DNA of 39,068 nucleotides from positions 1 to 39,068 of the forward strand of contig JALFLW010000115.1 of assembly GCA_022774505.1 (NCBI GenBank), read 5' to 3'. Of this stretch, positions 25,607 through 36,160 are shown one piece after another. This stretch comes from Lachnospiraceae bacterium. Lineage in GTDB: Bacteria > Bacillota > Clostridia > Lachnospirales > Lachnospiraceae. The notes beneath the pieces are model-generated. The model was not told the DNA's origin. It did no database searches and saw only the letters and a program-made list of their open reading frames with translations. Position 1 is the first letter of the stretch; each line of letters opens with the position of its first letter. The position numbers and the translations under genes are program-made.

Positions 25607-26506
25607 TTAGAAATACCCCTCTCTCTTTCTTCTTTCCATGCTGCCAGCTGCCTCATTATCAATAACACGGCTGGTTCTCTCGGAAGATACTGCACTCAAT
25701 GTCTCATCAATGATCTCATCAAGAGTCTCTGCATCAGACTCTACACCACCAGTCAGCGGATAACATCCCAATGTACGGAAACGCACCTTTTTCATAACAG
25801 GCTTCTCGCCCTCTTTCAGACGCATTCTGTCATCATCCACCATAATAATATTGCCATCGCGGTAAACAACCGGACGTTCCTTTGCAAAATAAAGGGATGG
25901 GATTTCGATATTCTCCTGGCGGATATACTGCCATATATCCTTCTCTGTCCAGTTAGAAAGAGGGAAAACACGTACCTCTTCACCCTTAAACAACTTTGTA
26001 TTGTATAATTTCCACATCTCCGGACGCTGGTTCTTTGGATCCCATGCATGAGCAGAATTACGGAAAGAGAAGATACGCTCCTTTGCACGTGACTTCTCCT
26101 CATCACGCCTTCCACCACCGAATGCTGCTGTAAATTCATACTTATCAAGTGCCTGCTTTAATGCCTGTGTCTTCATGATATCCGTATAGGCAGAACCATG
26201 ATCAAACGGGTTGATCCCCTGTTTAACGCCCTCTTGATTCGTGTATACAAGCATGTCCAGACCATATTTCTTAGCCATTTTGTCACGAAATTCAATCATT
26301 TCATGGAATTTCCAGGTAGTATCTATATGCAGAAATGGGAAAGGCGGCTTCTCCGGATAAAATGCCTTCAACGCAAGATGAAGCATTACCGAACTATCCT
26401 TTCCAATCGAATACAACATAACCGGCTTTTCACACTCAGCCACAACTTCACGCATAATGTAAATCGCCTCTGCCTCCAGCTCCTCTAAATGTGATAATTG
26501 ATTCAT
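25607..26506 (-). CDS. cysD: sulfate adenylyltransferase subunit 2 CysD
   Basis: Adenylylating subunit of ATP sulfurylase: 299 residues of the N-type PP-loop ATPase family with [19 protein letters not shown] (PP-loop), [12 protein letters not shown], and [21 protein letters not shown]. It joins ATP and sulfate to form APS with CysN. ATG 26506 has GGAGG six bases before it, 13 nt after the arylsulfotransferase stop; the frame is open 17 codons further without a ribosome binding site. The 1-nt gap to cysNC implies coupled translation, as suits a two-subunit enzyme. Confidence 0.95.
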   Translation of the reverse strand: MNQLSHLEELEAEAIYIMREVVAECEKPVMLYSIGKDSSVMLHLALKAFYPEKPPFPFLHIDTTWKFHEMIEFRDKMAKKYGLDMLVYTNQEGVKQGINPFDHGSAYTDIMKTQALKQALDKYEFTAAFGGGRRDEEKSRAKERIFSFRNSAHAWDPKNQRPEMWKLYNTKLFKGEEVRVFPLSNWTEKDIWQYIRQENIEIPSLYFAKERPVVYRDGNIIMVDDDRMRLKEGEKPVMKKVRFRTLGCYPLTGGVESDAETLDEIIDETLSAVSSERTSRVIDNEAAGSMERRKREGYF

Positions 26507-26519
26507 TATTTTCCTCCAT

Positions 26520-28439
26520 TTATTTTTCATTGTGTGATCTTTCCACCCGAATTTCATTTTTCAGATGATAGATCTGATTTTCAACTTCTACATAGACCTG
26601 ATATTCATCAAGTTCCAGCTGATCCAGCATAATACAAAAGCTTTCTTTGACATCTTTCTTCTTCAAATGAGAAAAACGCTGTACATACGAATGCTTTTCG
26701 CCTACCAGATATACATTTTGCACTGTTCCGGCAAAAAACGAAAACAAAAACAGTGTATCGCTGATACGGATATTTCCGAAAATTCTCTTTTTAAGTTTCT
26801 CCGGAACCTCCTCCGGCAATTTTCCGCGATATTCCTCCGGTGGTGCCAGATTTCCCTTCACAGCATCCACGTCATGTACCAGCGGTACGGAATATGATTC
26901 AATATCCGGATCAAAGATCCAGGCACTCCGATATCTCTTGCAGAGCCGCAGACGGTTTATCATCTGTCCCGTCTGTCCATCCAGCTCTTCTATACAGGCA
27001 TGAAGATTCTCTGTCCGCCTCATAAGCATCCCTGACAGAGAAAGGATCCTGTCTGCCGTTTCATTATAAATACAGCCTGCATCCCTCTGTGACTTAACTA
27101 CTGCCACACTGCGCTGCTTTTTAAAACTTCCTTTTGCCGGATGCAGCTCATAAAAATCAATCCGGGAATCATCATCTGATACGGCACCTTCCGCCGGAAC
27201 TGCTCCCTTATTCTGTATGCAGTACAGCCTCAGTTTCATGCTTCCGTCTTCCAGCAGCCGGATATCCGGACTCTCCGGCATATATCCGTCTACCACAGCA
27301 TCATCCTCAGATTTTAAAAGCTTATCTTCCAGAACAGTTCCCCTCCAGATAGATTCCGGTGCCAAAGCCCAGTTCACCTTCTGCTCATTCCAGTCAATAG
27401 ACAATACCGTATGATAACGCCGCATAGTCAGGATCAGCTGCCCGTTTATAAATTCCATTCCACTTGCAACGATCCAGTTTCCCGGAGAACGGTATTTATC
27501 ACCGATCAAGTCGGCCAGCAGACATTTTTTGCGGATCTGTCCGGTCTTTCGATCCAATTCGATAATGCAGTCATCCGAATAACCGTCTTCCGATGCGGTC
27601 AGCAAGAACAGCGAATCCTTATTCTGAGCTGCATACCGTCCTATCTTATAATCAAGCAGATATGTCTGATACACCCTGCCCATATAGTCCATTTCATGAT
27701 ATTGGCATGCTCTTGAATTTCCTGCGTCCGTAACACGGTTTACCGAAGCATCAACATAAAGGAAACGACCATTTTCCAATGGGATCATTCCGGTCCGGTC
27801 TGTTTTGATCTGCAGGGAATAACGCACCTCCCCGTTTTGATCAAATACTACCGGTTTAAAATTATATCCATTTACCAAAACAAACGGAAAGTCCGACAAT
27901 GAGGAATGCTCTACCTTAGTAACTATATTCTGTAATCCCAGCGGAATCTCTCTCGTATAGATCCTCAGGTCCCGCCTTTGATAAACCTCACCCGTTTTAT
28001 CGATCAATTCAAGGATCAGCTTATTGGTATATCCCTTATACAATCCCATGATCGGAACACGGTGTCTTGTGGTCATGCATGTCTCACCGACAAAGTCAGT
28101 CCCTTCCGTCTTTCCAAGAACACGGTAGCGAACTTTATATTCCTGTGGTGTATTAAACAAAAGCATCGCCGTCTGTACGGAAGCCCCATAGGGATTCGGT
28201 ATTACCAACAGATGCTTGAAACTAAATGCTCTGTCATCCAGTATTTTTTCAAATACCATATCCCTCACCTGACTGCTCCAGGCTCTCGGCATCACCCTCC
28301 GAAAAGGCGTAAATATTCTTTTTTCTCTGTCAACCTTAAATTCATTTCTGTAATTAAGATCCAGCTTTCTCAGATCCTCATCACTGTAGGTTGTCTTTGT
28401 CGCATTTTTAATATCAATGCGTCTTCCAAATATTCCCAC
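26520..28439 (-). CDS. arylsulfotransferase (ASST) family protein, cytosolic
   Basis: A 639-residue protein resembling bacterial aryl-sulfate sulfotransferases. The N-terminal domain (about 70-165) has the family pattern [19 protein letters not shown] and [15 protein letters not shown]; the rest (about 175-600) looks like the beta-propeller, with repeated blades such as [11 protein letters not shown] and [14 protein letters not shown]. Characterised ASST enzymes are periplasmic or secreted and move sulfate between phenols without PAPS. This one has no signal peptide, and I could not find the catalytic-histidine segment (QH-A-P type) at the expected place, where [11 protein letters not shown] stands instead; that is an eye alignment. 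The start is GTG 28439, after an in-frame stop at 28461-28463, with no good ribosome binding site of its own. It is first in a unit with cysD (13 nt) and cysNC. The acceptor is unknown. Confidence 0.75.
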   Translation of the reverse strand: MGIFGRRIDIKNATKTTYSDEDLRKLDLNYRNEFKVDREKRIFTPFRRVMPRAWSSQVRDMVFEKILDDRAFSFKHLLVIPNPYGASVQTAMLLFNTPQEYKVRYRVLGKTEGTDFVGETCMTTRHRVPIMGLYKGYTNKLILELIDKTGEVYQRRDLRIYTREIPLGLQNIVTKVEHSSLSDFPFVLVNGYNFKPVVFDQNGEVRYSLQIKTDRTGMIPLENGRFLYVDASVNRVTDAGNSRACQYHEMDYMGRVYQTYLLDYKIGRYAAQNKDSLFLLTASEDGYSDDCIIELDRKTGQIRKKCLLADLIGDKYRSPGNWIVASGMEFINGQLILTMRRYHTVLSIDWNEQKVNWALAPESIWRGTVLEDKLLKSEDDAVVDGYMPESPDIRLLEDGSMKLRLYCIQNKGAVPAEGAVSDDDSRIDFYELHPAKGSFKKQRSVAVVKSQRDAGCIYNETADRILSLSGMLMRRTENLHACIEELDGQTGQMINRLRLCKRYRSAWIFDPDIESYSVPLVHDVDAVKGNLAPPEEYRGKLPEEVPEKLKKRIFGNIRISDTLFLFSFFAGTVQNVYLVGEKHSYVQRFSHLKKKDVKESFCIMLDQLELDEYQVYVEVENQIYHLKNEIRVERSHNEK

Positions 28440-28491
28440 TAATATTATCGTGCAAATGTGTCACTTTTATGAAAACCGTTTTCGGACACAC
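28414..28491 (-). CDS. possible 25-codon leader ORF overlapping the ASST start
   Basis: GGAGG (28500-28504) stands eight bases before a GTG at 28491 that opens 25 codons ([20 protein letters not shown]...) ending in TGA at 28414-28416, 26 nt inside the arylsulfotransferase gene in another frame. The large gene's GTG lacks its own ribosome binding site, so translation of this leader could deliver ribosomes to it. It is speculative; the peptide resembles nothing I know. Confidence 0.35.
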   Translation of the reverse strand: MCPKTVFIKVTHLHDNISGNIWKTH

Positions 28492-28533
28492 CCTGCACTC
28501 CTCCTTTCACGACATACAATCCATTATCCTAAT

Positions 28534-28551
28534 ATGAGTCCTTGGGCTCAT
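28534..28551. promoter_or_regulatory. operator-like palindrome at the ASST promoter
   Basis: ATGAGTCCTTGGGCTCAT is an 18-bp palindrome with one mismatched pair outside its T-T centre. It touches the -10 box (28550-28555) and covers the expected transcription start near 28543. The position suits a repressor; in RNA it would form a small 5' hairpin. Confidence 0.45.
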
Positions 28552-28578
28552 TATATCATATTCCTTTTATTACTGCAA
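28550..28578 (-). promoter_or_regulatory. sigma-A-type promoter of the sulfate-activation unit
   Basis: On the minus strand TTGCAG (28573-28578) is 17 bp from a perfect TATAAT (28550-28555). It starts just behind the tex stop codon and points into the arylsulfotransferase-cysD-cysNC genes, with a leader of about 100 nt. Confidence 0.8.
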
Positions 28579-28585
28579 AAGATGC

Positions 28586-30904
28586 CTATAATTTCATCGT
28601 CAGCTGGATCCTCTGCTTTTTCAGATCAACGCTCATAACTTTCACATCCACAATATCCCCAACGCTTACCACATCTAACGGATGCTTTACAAAGCCTTTA
28701 TCTGAAAGTTGGGAAATATGAACCAGTCCATCCTGATGGACCCCTATGTCTACAAATGCTCCAAAGTCAATAACATTTCGAACGGTTCCCTTTAGGATCA
28801 TTCCCTCCTTCAGATCCTTCATATCCAGCACATCTGTACGCAGGATCGGCTTTGGCATTTCATCTCTCGGATCTCTCGCCGGCTTTTCCAGCTCCTTTAC
28901 GATATCCTCCAGCGTAATCTCACCAATACCAAGCTCCTCTGCCATTTTCTTTCTGTCTCTGATCCGTCCTGCAATCCCTTTGGATGCTGATTTCTTTTCT
29001 TCGGGAGCTGCCTGGGCAATTTCCACCTGTCCATCCCCGAATGCCTTTGCAAAAGCTGCTCCAAAAGCAGAATTCGTATTTCTTATTACAAATTCTTTCT
29101 TTTTCTTTGGCTTCGGTGCCGGTCCCCGCTTCTGTGTATTGGCCTTTGCCAGCTCGCCCTGAAGTTTTTTCACATCTTCCATCGTCATATCGAGCTTTTC
29201 CAGAAGCTGTCCGGCTGCCTGATAAGATTCCGGATGCACACTGGTAGCATCCAACGGATTGTCTCCTCCCTGAATACGCATAAAGCCTGCACACTGTTCA
29301 AACGCCTTCGGCCCCAGTTTAGCCACCTTTAAGAGCTGCTTGCGATTTGTAAATCTGCCGTTTTCTTCCCGATAAAGAACTATATTTTTCGCAATAGTCT
29401 TAGAGATTCCGGAAATGTATTCCAGTAAGGATGCCGATGCCGTATTCAGATCGACGCCGACTTTATTTACGCAATCCTCTACAACACCCGTCAATGTCTC
29501 CGAAAGTTTTTTCTGATTCATATCATGCTGATACTGGCCAACCCCAATGGACTGCGGATCAATCTTTACCAACTCCGCCAGAGGATCCTGAATACGTCTG
29601 GCAATTGATGCTGCACTTCTTTGTCCTACATCAAAATTCGGAAACTCCTCTGTCGCAAGCTTACTGGCAGAATATACAGATGCTCCCGCTTCATTGACGA
29701 TCACATACTGTACCGGCTTTTTGATCTCCTTGAGCATCTGGGCAATGATCTGCTCTGATTCTCTGGATGCCGTTCCATTTCCGACTGATATCAAAGAAAT
29801 ATCATATTGATCGATCAGCTTTTTCACAACTCTCTTTGCTTCATCAACCTTGTTCTGAGGTGCCGTAGGATAAATAACCGTGGTATCTAAAACCTTTCCT
29901 GTCGGATCGACCACCGCAAGCTTACATCCCGTTCGAAATGCCGGATCCCATCCAAGGACCGTCTTCCCCGCTATAGGGGGTGCCATCAATAGCTGCTCCA
30001 GATTCTTGCCAAAGACACGGATTGCTCCATCCTCCGCCTTTTCTGTTAATTCATTCCGCACTTCTCTCTCGATAGCCGGTGCGATCAAACGCTTATAGCT
30101 GTCTTCCACAGCCTCTTCCAATATATTCTGTGTATTTGGATTTTCAGCCGTAATGACCTTTTTGCGAAGATACTGCAATATCCGTTCTTCCGGTGCCACC
30201 AGCTTTATTATAAGCATCTTTTCCTTTTCTCCACGGTTTAATGCCAGTACACGGTGTCCTGCTATCTTGCTTACCTGCTCCTGAAATTCATAATACATCT
30301 CATAAACAGACTGCTCTTTCTCATCCTTTGCAGTAGAAGTGATCACTCCCTCGTCCATCGTCAGCTTACGGATATACATACGATAATCTGCCTCGTCCGA
30401 AATCTGTTCCGCAATGATATCCCTGGCACCATCAATGGCATCCTTGACCGTCTCAACACCCTTTTCTTCTGAAAGATAATTCTCCGCTTCCTCTTCCGGA
30501 CTTTTTCCCATTTCCTGAGCCATAATAAGCTGTGCCAGTCCATCCAGACCTTTTTCCTTTGCGATCGTAGCTCTCGTCCTCCTCTTCGGACGGTAAGGAC
30601 GATACAGATCATCGACTACCACCTGTGTCTGAGCCTCCAGGATCTGCTTTTTCAATTCATCGGTAAGCTTTCCCTGCTCCTCTATACTTGCAAGTACCTG
30701 CTCCTTCTTTTCCTCAAGATTCCGCAGATATGTTAATCTTTCAGAAAGATTTCGAAGCTGTTCATCATCCAGAGAGCCATGTGCCTCTTTACGATAACGT
30801 GCAATAAAGGGGATGGTATTTCCTTCATCGATCAACTTAATGGTAGCTTCTACCTGCCATTCTTTGATATTTAATTCCTCTGCAATTTTTTTCTGAATGT
30901 TCAT
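28586..30904 (-). CDS. tex: Tex family RNA-binding transcription accessory protein
   Basis: A 772-residue Tex protein: N-terminal helical region (MNIQKKIAEELNIKEWQVEATIKL), YqgF-like RNase H fold (about 330-450, around VLGWDPAFRTGCKLAVVDPTG), helix-hairpin-helix region (about 490-560, LLEYISGISKTIAKNIV), and a C-terminal S1 domain (about 700-772, GTVRNVIDFGAFVDIGVHQDGLVHISQL). A basic and alanine-rich insert (about 590-650, including PAPKPKKKKEF) sits before the S1 domain. Family members bind nucleic acids and affect transcription, with no agreed enzymatic role. Two starts are possible: ATG 30904 (GGAG six bases upstream, fits the family) and ATG 30916 (AGGAG seven bases upstream). A strong terminator lies upstream and the next promoter begins right after the stop. 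Confidence 0.93.
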   Translation of the reverse strand: MNIQKKIAEELNIKEWQVEATIKLIDEGNTIPFIARYRKEAHGSLDDEQLRNLSERLTYLRNLEEKKEQVLASIEEQGKLTDELKKQILEAQTQVVVDDLYRPYRPKRRTRATIAKEKGLDGLAQLIMAQEMGKSPEEEAENYLSEEKGVETVKDAIDGARDIIAEQISDEADYRMYIRKLTMDEGVITSTAKDEKEQSVYEMYYEFQEQVSKIAGHRVLALNRGEKEKMLIIKLVAPEERILQYLRKKVITAENPNTQNILEEAVEDSYKRLIAPAIEREVRNELTEKAEDGAIRVFGKNLEQLLMAPPIAGKTVLGWDPAFRTGCKLAVVDPTGKVLDTTVIYPTAPQNKVDEAKRVVKKLIDQYDISLISVGNGTASRESEQIIAQMLKEIKKPVQYVIVNEAGASVYSASKLATEEFPNFDVGQRSAASIARRIQDPLAELVKIDPQSIGVGQYQHDMNQKKLSETLTGVVEDCVNKVGVDLNTASASLLEYISGISKTIAKNIVLYREENGRFTNRKQLLKVAKLGPKAFEQCAGFMRIQGGDNPLDATSVHPESYQAAGQLLEKLDMTMEDVKKLQGELAKANTQKRGPAPKPKKKKEFVIRNTNSAFGAAFAKAFGDGQVEIAQAAPEEKKSASKGIAGRIRDRKKMAEELGIGEITLEDIVKELEKPARDPRDEMPKPILRTDVLDMKDLKEGMILKGTVRNVIDFGAFVDIGVHQDGLVHISQLSDKGFVKHPLDVVSVGDIVDVKVMSVDLKKQRIQLTMKL

Positions 30905-30962
30905 AATCAACTCCATTCCGCTGCTCCTTCTGACAATACCGGCAGCTATGTATTACATACCG

Positions 30963-30993
30963 AAAAAGAAAGCGACTGAAACCAGTCGCTTTC
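30963..30993 (-). terminator. terminator of secA-prfB-hom
   Basis: GAAAGCGACTG (30968-30978) and CAGTCGCTTTC (30983-30993) form a perfect 11-bp stem with loop AAAC. On the minus strand TTTTT follows at once. It lies about 100 nt after the hom stop and before tex. Confidence 0.9.
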
Positions 30994-31094
30994 CCTAATC
31001 CTTTATCCTTTTTTATGCGACAACAAATATATTAATGCAGGAATATTCCTTTCCCGGACCCTATGAAAAACTACTTTGTATTCTGCTGCAGTTT

Positions 31095-32321
31095 TTATGC
31101 AAGACCTGTCTGATCCACACGGATCTTATTGATAACACCCTCAAGCTGTGCAGCAGCTTTTTCATAGTCTCCCTCACTCATCTCTTCCGTCACAAAAGCA
31201 AATTCATCATCATAGCCGGCATCTACCATCTTCACATTGCCAAATAATTCTTTCACTTTATCAGATTTCTGTGCCTTAATACCGCTGACACGCACAAAGA
31301 ATACATTTCTTGCATCCTCGGCTGCCACCAGATCAAGCTTTTCAGAATCCCAGAGTGTAATAATATTTACACCTACATGTTTTGCAGCATCCATCACATC
31401 GGAAACCACTGCACTGGCTGTTGCCAGCTTTCCGGCTCCCTGACCATAGAACATAACATCTCCGACCATATTGCCTTTAACCAGGATTGCATTAAATACG
31501 CCATCCACGCTATAGAGCGGATGCTCCGGATAGATTATCTGCGGTGCTACCATCGCACTCACCTTATCTCCTACCTTTTTGCTGGAGCCAAATATTTTCA
31601 CCTTGGCTCCCATCTTTTTGGCATAAGCAATGTCTCTGTCCGTGATCTTTGTAATACCCTCTGTATAGATGTCTTCAAAATCAAGCTGTTTTCCATATGC
31701 AAGAGAAGTCAGAATAGCGATCTTGCGGCAGGCATCATAGCCCTCTACATCCGCAGTCGGATCCTTCTCTGCATATCCCTTATCCTGTGCATCCTTCAAA
31801 ACAGAAGCAAAATCAGCTCCCTTATCTGTCATCTCTGTCAGGATATAATTGGTTGTACCATTCAAAATACCGGAAATCTCCAGTATCTCATCCGGAGCCA
31901 ATGATGTCTTCAATGGACGGATTATCGGAATACCGCCACCAACACTTGCCTCAAAAAGGAAATTGATGCTTTTTTGCTCCGCCAGTGCCAGAAGCTCCGG
32001 TCCATATGCAGCCACTAATGCCTTGTTTGAAGTACATACGCTTTTTCCATTCTCCAGACATGTTTTCACAAATTCATAGGCAGGATGAACTCCTCCCATG
32101 GTTTCTACAACAATAGAAATCTCCGGATCATTTGCGATAATATCAAAATCATGTACTAAAACCTTCTCTACAGGATCTCCCGGGAAGTCTCGCAGATCCA
32201 GTACATATTTTACTGAAATATCTTTTCCAACTCTTTTTGCAATAATATCCTTGTTCTTTTCAATGATCTCAACTACTCCGGATCCTACTGTTCCATATCC
32301 TAATACACCTACTTTTACCAT
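31095..32321 (-). CDS. hom: homoserine dehydrogenase
   Basis: NAD(P)H-dependent reduction of aspartate semialdehyde to homoserine, the branch point to threonine and methionine. In 408 residues: an N-terminal Rossmann domain (VGVLGYGTVGSGVVEII), the dehydrogenase motif TSNKALVA, the catalytic region with GGGIPIIRPLKTSLAPDEI, GILNGTTNYILTEM and GYAEKDPTADVEGYDACRKIAIL, and a C-terminal ACT-like domain (about 330-408) suggesting feedback control. ATG is six bases behind GGAGG and 23 nt after the prfB stop, so it is co-transcribed with secA-prfB, with a strong terminator behind it. Confidence 0.96.
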   Translation of the reverse strand: MVKVGVLGYGTVGSGVVEIIEKNKDIIAKRVGKDISVKYVLDLRDFPGDPVEKVLVHDFDIIANDPEISIVVETMGGVHPAYEFVKTCLENGKSVCTSNKALVAAYGPELLALAEQKSINFLFEASVGGGIPIIRPLKTSLAPDEILEISGILNGTTNYILTEMTDKGADFASVLKDAQDKGYAEKDPTADVEGYDACRKIAILTSLAYGKQLDFEDIYTEGITKITDRDIAYAKKMGAKVKIFGSSKKVGDKVSAMVAPQIIYPEHPLYSVDGVFNAILVKGNMVGDVMFYGQGAGKLATASAVVSDVMDAAKHVGVNIITLWDSEKLDLVAAEDARNVFFVRVSGIKAQKSDKVKELFGNVKMVDAGYDDEFAFVTEEMSEGDYEKAAAQLEGVINKIRVDQTGLA

Positions 32322-32344
32322 GCTTGTCCTCCATCCATTTCATC

Positions 32345-33458
32345 TTAATGATTCGTTTTTGTAATCCAGGCAAGATATGCATTGATAAACGGATCAATAT
32401 TTCCATCCATCACACCCTGCACATTTGAAATTTCCTCGCCGGTCCTGTGATCCTTCACCATCGTATACGGCTGCATCACATAAGACCGGATCTGGCTTCC
32501 CCAGCCGATCTCTTTTGATTCTCCTCGTATTCCATTTGCCTTTTCCTGCTGCTCCTGCTGTTTCAGAATAAACAGCTTTGCTTTCAGCATCTGCATTGCC
32601 TTATCTTTGTTCATATGCTGTGAACGTTCGTTCTGACACTGTACCACAATCCCTGTGGGATAATGCGTGATACGGATTGCCGATGAAGTTTTATTAATAT
32701 GCTGTCCGCCGGCACCACTGGAACGATATGTATCTATCCGGATATCATCATCTGCGATCTCGATATCCAGATCCTCCTCGATATCCGGCATCACATCACA
32801 TGACACAAAGGAAGTCTGTCTCTTCCCGGCCGCATTAAACGGCGAAATACGCACAAGCCTGTGAACACCATGTTCTGATTTCAGATATCCGTATGCATTT
32901 TCGCCATTAATCTGGAGCGTGACGGATTTATAGCCCGCCTCATCGCCATCGAGAAAATCAAGCATTTCCACCTGAAATCCTTTTTTTTCAGCCCACCGCT
33001 GATACATACGGCACAGCATGCTTGCCCAGTCACAGCTCTCCGTCCCTCCTGCACCTGCATGAAGAGTCAGAATCGCATTATCCTTGTCATATTCTCCACA
33101 CAAAAGAGTTTCTATACGGATTGCCTCATATTCCTTGCAGAACTCATCATAACTTTCCTGCACCTCCGGAACCATATCCGTATCATTTTCCTCTTCCGCG
33201 ATCTCTATAAGCATCAGCATATCTTCCCGATCAGCACAAAGCTTCTCGTAACGCTCGATCACATCTTTTAGATGCTTGCTCTCTTGTACTATTGCTGTAG
33301 ACTTCTCCGGATTATCCCAAAATCCCGGTTCCTCCATTGTCTTATCCAGCTCTTCAACCCGGTCTTTTTTGTTAGCCAGGTCAAAGTGAATTCCCCATCT
33401 CTAACAATGGCTGGGCATAATTTGCCAGGGATTGTTTGATCGTATCAAACTCAACCAT
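32345..33458 (-). CDS. prfB: peptide chain release factor 2, with programmed +1 frameshift
   Basis: Release factor for UAA and UGA codons. The first 25 codons run from ATG 33458 (AGAGGTG upstream) to an in-frame TGA at 33381-33383 in CTTTGAC; slipping one base forward gives Leu-Asp and opens 345 further codons, for 370 residues in all. The SPF anticodon-like motif is in VRISPFNAAGKRQ and the GGQ loop in SSGAGGQHINK. The frameshift is the autoregulatory signal known in most bacterial prfB genes. The usual Shine-Dalgarno-like AGGGGG three bases before CTT is replaced by GGGG six bases before it. It lies directly after secA, the common Firmicute order. Confidence 0.95.
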
Positions 33459-33517
33459 CTTATTCACCTCTTTCTTTTCCCTTATAATCTATTGATCTGA
33501 GTAATGTTTCGGTTATA

Positions 33518-36082
33518 TTAATATTTTCTGCCACAGCACTGCTTATATTTCTTACCGCTTCCACACGGACACGGATCATTCGGCTGTATTTTTTTGGTTT
33601 TTCTGCGCTTTGGTGCATTTGCCACTGTCTCATCCTTGTTTGTTCCTGTCGCTTTAGCAACCTGCTCTCTTTCCACCTGCTGCTCAATACGGATGTGAGT
33701 CAGAGCCTTCACGGTCTCCTCTGAAATCGCATCGATCATGGCATCAAACATATCAAAACCTGCAAACTTATATTCTACAACAGGATCTCTCTGTCCATAG
33801 GCCTGTAATCCTATACCCTGACGAAGCTGATCCATATCATCGATATGATCCATCCATTTACGGTCGATCACCTTCAAAAGAATAACACGCTCAACTTCAC
33901 GGAACTGCTCCGGCTCCGGAAATTCTGCTTCTTTGGCCTCGTATACCTTTACAGCTTCTTCTTTCAGCTGTTCAATAAGCTCTTCTTTCGTACCATGTTT
34001 CTTCTGCTCATCCGTCAGTTGAATCTTTTTCATCGGAATGATCGGCAGCAGAACATTATTCAATTCAGCAACATCCCAGTCTTCCGCACTCTGATCATCC
34101 CCGATGACACGGTTGACCGTCTTTTCAACCTGTTCCTTGACCATGCCAAGGATAGTATCCCGCATGTTTTCTCCATCCAGAACCATACGGCGCTCTTTAT
34201 AGATCACTTCTCTTTGTTCGTTATTTACCTGATCAAACTCCAGGAGATTTTTACGGATTCCAAAGTTATTTCCCTCGATCTTTTTCTGTGCACTCTCGAT
34301 AGCACTCGAAAGCATTTTGTGCTCTACCTGCTCTCCGTCCGGCATAGCATCAAACAGGCCTTTTACCCGATCTGATCCAAACAACCGCATCAGATCATCC
34401 TCCAGAGAAATGTAAAAACGTGACTCTCCCGGATCACCCTGACGACCGGCACGACCACGGAGCTGATTATCAATTCGTCTTGATTCATGACGCTCTGTAC
34501 CGATGATCTTCAGACCTCCAAGCTCCTTTACACCCTCGCCAAGCTTAATATCCGTACCACGGCCGGCCATATTAGTTGCGATCGTGACAGCACCCATCTG
34601 TCCTGCATCTGCGATGATCTCTGCCTCCAGCTCATGAAACTTCGCATTTAATACCTTATGCGGGATTCCCTTCTTTTGCAGCATCTGACTCAGCATTTCA
34701 GACGTTTCGATCGTAATAGTACCAACCAGAACCGGCTGTCCCTTCTCATGTGCCTCTACAATATCAGCAACTACGGCATTAAACTTATCCTTCTTTGTCT
34801 TATATACAGCATCATCATAATCAATACGTGCGATTGGAAGGTTTGTAGGCACCTCAATAACATCCATGCCATATATATCTCTAAACTCCTTCTCTTCTGT
34901 CAGCGCAGTACCGGTCATACCGGATTTCTTCTCATATTTGTTAAAGAAGTTCTGGAATGTGATCGTTGCCAGCGTCTTGCTCTCTCTCTTGACTTTAACA
35001 TGTTCTTTTGCTTCAATCGCCTGATGAAGTCCATCAGAGAAACGACGTCCCGGCATGATACGTCCCGTAAACTCGTCAACGATCAGTACCTCATCGTCCT
35101 TTACTACATAATCCTTATCTCTTGCCATCAGGGAATGTGCTCTGAGAGCCAGATTGATATTATGCTGTAACTCCAGATTATCCGGATCTGCCAGATTCTC
35201 TACGCTAAAGAAACGCTCTGCCTTGTGCACACCTTCCTCTGTCAGGTTTACATTCTTGTCCTTCTCATCAACAACATAATCTCCGGTCTCCTGCTCATCC
35301 TCTGCCATAAGGATATCCATCTTGGACAATTCCTTACGAGTACCTCTGGTAAGCTGTTTTACAAATATATCGCAAGCCTCATAAAGCTTTGTCGACTTTC
35401 CGCTCTGTCCGGAAATGATCAATGGTGTACGTGCCTCATCGATCAATACGGAATCCACCTCATCGATAATAGCATAATGGAGATCTCTCTGAACGAGATC
35501 TTTCTTATAAACTACCATGTTATCACGAAGATAATCAAAACCAAGCTCATTATTGGTTGCATATGTGATATCACAGTTATATGCCTCACGTCTCTCATCA
35601 TTATCCATGGAATTAAGGATCACACCTACCTTAAGTCCCAAAAATTCATGAACCTTTCCCATCCACTCGGCATCACGCTTTGCAAGATAATCATTTACCG
35701 TGACAATATGGACACCTTTTCCTTCCAATGCATTCAAATATGCCGGCAGAGTAGATACCAGTGTTTTACCTTCACCGGTACGCATCTCCGTGATACGTCC
35801 CTGATGCAGGATCACACCACCGATCAGCTGCACTCTGTAATGTCTCATATTTAATACTCTTGTAGCCGCCTCTCTGACTGTCGCAAATGCCTCTACAAGA
35901 ATGTCATCCAATGTCTCACCATTGGCAAGACGTTCCTTAAACTCAGGTGTCTTCGCCTGAAGCTCCTCGTCACTCATTGCCTCATATTCCGGAGCCAGTG
36001 CTTCAATCTTATCTACGATCGGAGTGATACGCTTCAGTTCATGCTGACTATGAGTACCAAAAATCTTTGTGAATAAACTCAT
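33518..36082 (-). CDS. secA: preprotein translocase ATPase SecA
   Basis: Motor of the Sec secretion pathway. The 854 residues show Walker A (MRTGEGKTL), the DEVD box ([21 protein letters not shown]), the preprotein cross-linking domain, the second nucleotide-binding fold ([35 protein letters not shown]), the helical scaffold and wing, and a C-terminal zinc-binding tail ([19 protein letters not shown]) that binds SecB or ribosomes in other bacteria. Length is normal. AAGG precedes the ATG. It is the first gene of the secA-prfB-hom unit, about 80 nt from its promoter. Confidence 0.97.
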   Translation of the reverse strand: MSLFTKIFGTHSQHELKRITPIVDKIEALAPEYEAMSDEELQAKTPEFKERLANGETLDDILVEAFATVREAATRVLNMRHYRVQLIGGVILHQGRITEMRTGEGKTLVSTLPAYLNALEGKGVHIVTVNDYLAKRDAEWMGKVHEFLGLKVGVILNSMDNDERREAYNCDITYATNNELGFDYLRDNMVVYKKDLVQRDLHYAIIDEVDSVLIDEARTPLIISGQSGKSTKLYEACDIFVKQLTRGTRKELSKMDILMAEDEQETGDYVVDEKDKNVNLTEEGVHKAERFFSVENLADPDNLELQHNINLALRAHSLMARDKDYVVKDDEVLIVDEFTGRIMPGRRFSDGLHQAIEAKEHVKVKRESKTLATITFQNFFNKYEKKSGMTGTALTEEKEFRDIYGMDVIEVPTNLPIARIDYDDAVYKTKKDKFNAVVADIVEAHEKGQPVLVGTITIETSEMLSQMLQKKGIPHKVLNAKFHELEAEIIADAGQMGAVTIATNMAGRGTDIKLGEGVKELGGLKIIGTERHESRRIDNQLRGRAGRQGDPGESRFYISLEDDLMRLFGSDRVKGLFDAMPDGEQVEHKMLSSAIESAQKKIEGNNFGIRKNLLEFDQVNNEQREVIYKERRMVLDGENMRDTILGMVKEQVEKTVNRVIGDDQSAEDWDVAELNNVLLPIIPMKKIQLTDEQKKHGTKEELIEQLKEEAVKVYEAKEAEFPEPEQFREVERVILLKVIDRKWMDHIDDMDQLRQGIGLQAYGQRDPVVEYKFAGFDMFDAMIDAISEETVKALTHIRIEQQVEREQVAKATGTNKDETVANAPKRRKTKKIQPNDPCPCGSGKKYKQCCGRKY

Positions 36083-36160
36083 TTTTTAACCTTACCTTTC
36101 CAATACCTGCTCCTCTATGCAGGAAAATCTAATTTCATGATAATTCCGAAATTACACTCA

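Noticed and set aside
30947..30959. Small palindrome TATGTATTACATA before tex
   Set aside because: Only 13 bp and AT-rich; no promoter elements line up with it.
33460..33687. 75-codon minus-strand frame overlapping the secA 3' end
   Set aside because: Out-of-frame shadow of the SecA C-terminal region.
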